The notes under the pieces were generated by a model. The model had not been told where the DNA came from. It saw nothing but the letters and a program-made list of their open reading frames with translations, and did not search any database. A stretch of DNA of 22,356 nucleotides from Candidatus Faecivivens stercoripullorum (GTDB lineage Bacteria > Bacillota > Clostridia > Oscillospirales > Ruminococcaceae). The stretch's first letter is position 1; every line of letters begins with the position of its first letter. This document shows positions 22,350 to 22,356 of the stretch, one piece after another. The stretch spans positions 1 through 22,356 of the forward strand of contig DVLW01000217.1 in assembly GCA_018715285.1 (NCBI GenBank), written 5' to 3'. Position numbers and translations under genes: made by a program.

Positions 22350-22356
22350 AACATGG

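Overview
The window looks like chromosomal DNA from a Gram-positive gut Clostridia, probably an Oscillospirales relative. This is inferred from the mix of genes (AddB, HPr with both His15 and Ser46, an ECF-type S component, choline-binding-type repeats on a CAP protein), from consensus sigma-A promoters with strong GGAGG-type ribosome sites, and from intrinsic terminators after most units. No species can be named from the sequence alone.

Layout. 1-421: end of an unknown gene and a small membrane protein. 588-3929: addB. 3897-4717: a gene-free block of perfect hairpins and a composite repeat element. 4793-6000: rimM-trmD, overlapping by 4 bases, with its own promoter. 6321-6584: HPr behind a leader of about 150 nt. 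6907-9942: a large secreted repeat protein. 10170-11501: an MFS transporter. 11756-13843: an ADP-ribosylglycohydrolase-like enzyme fused to beta-sandwich modules. 13919-14349 (minus): a gene-free, GC-rich, hairpin-rich tract with its own promoter and terminator, probably a noncoding RNA. 14733-16212: pyridoxine kinase plus an ECF S component, likely a vitamin B6 salvage operon. 16406-16507: a 33-residue microprotein unit. On the minus strand follow a dCMP deaminase/M20 peptidase pair (18216-16590), the second copy of the composite element (18234-18836, plus orientation), a 595-residue protein with cold-shock-like modules, a secreted CAP protein with cell-wall-binding repeats, and tRNA-Thr(GGU).

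The most striking thing is the composite element at 4014-4717 and 18234-18836. The two copies share near-identical single-stranded-looking blocks (one of 61 bases differs at only 3 positions), yet several hairpins at matching positions have entirely different stem sequences that still pair perfectly and keep the same loops (TC, AGCAAGG, TCGAT). That pattern is compensatory covariation, as expected of a large structured RNA or a hairpin-dependent mobile element read on the plus strand. The second candidate novelty is the independent ncRNA at 13919-14349, which lacks the hallmark sequences of RNase P RNA, tmRNA and SRP RNA.
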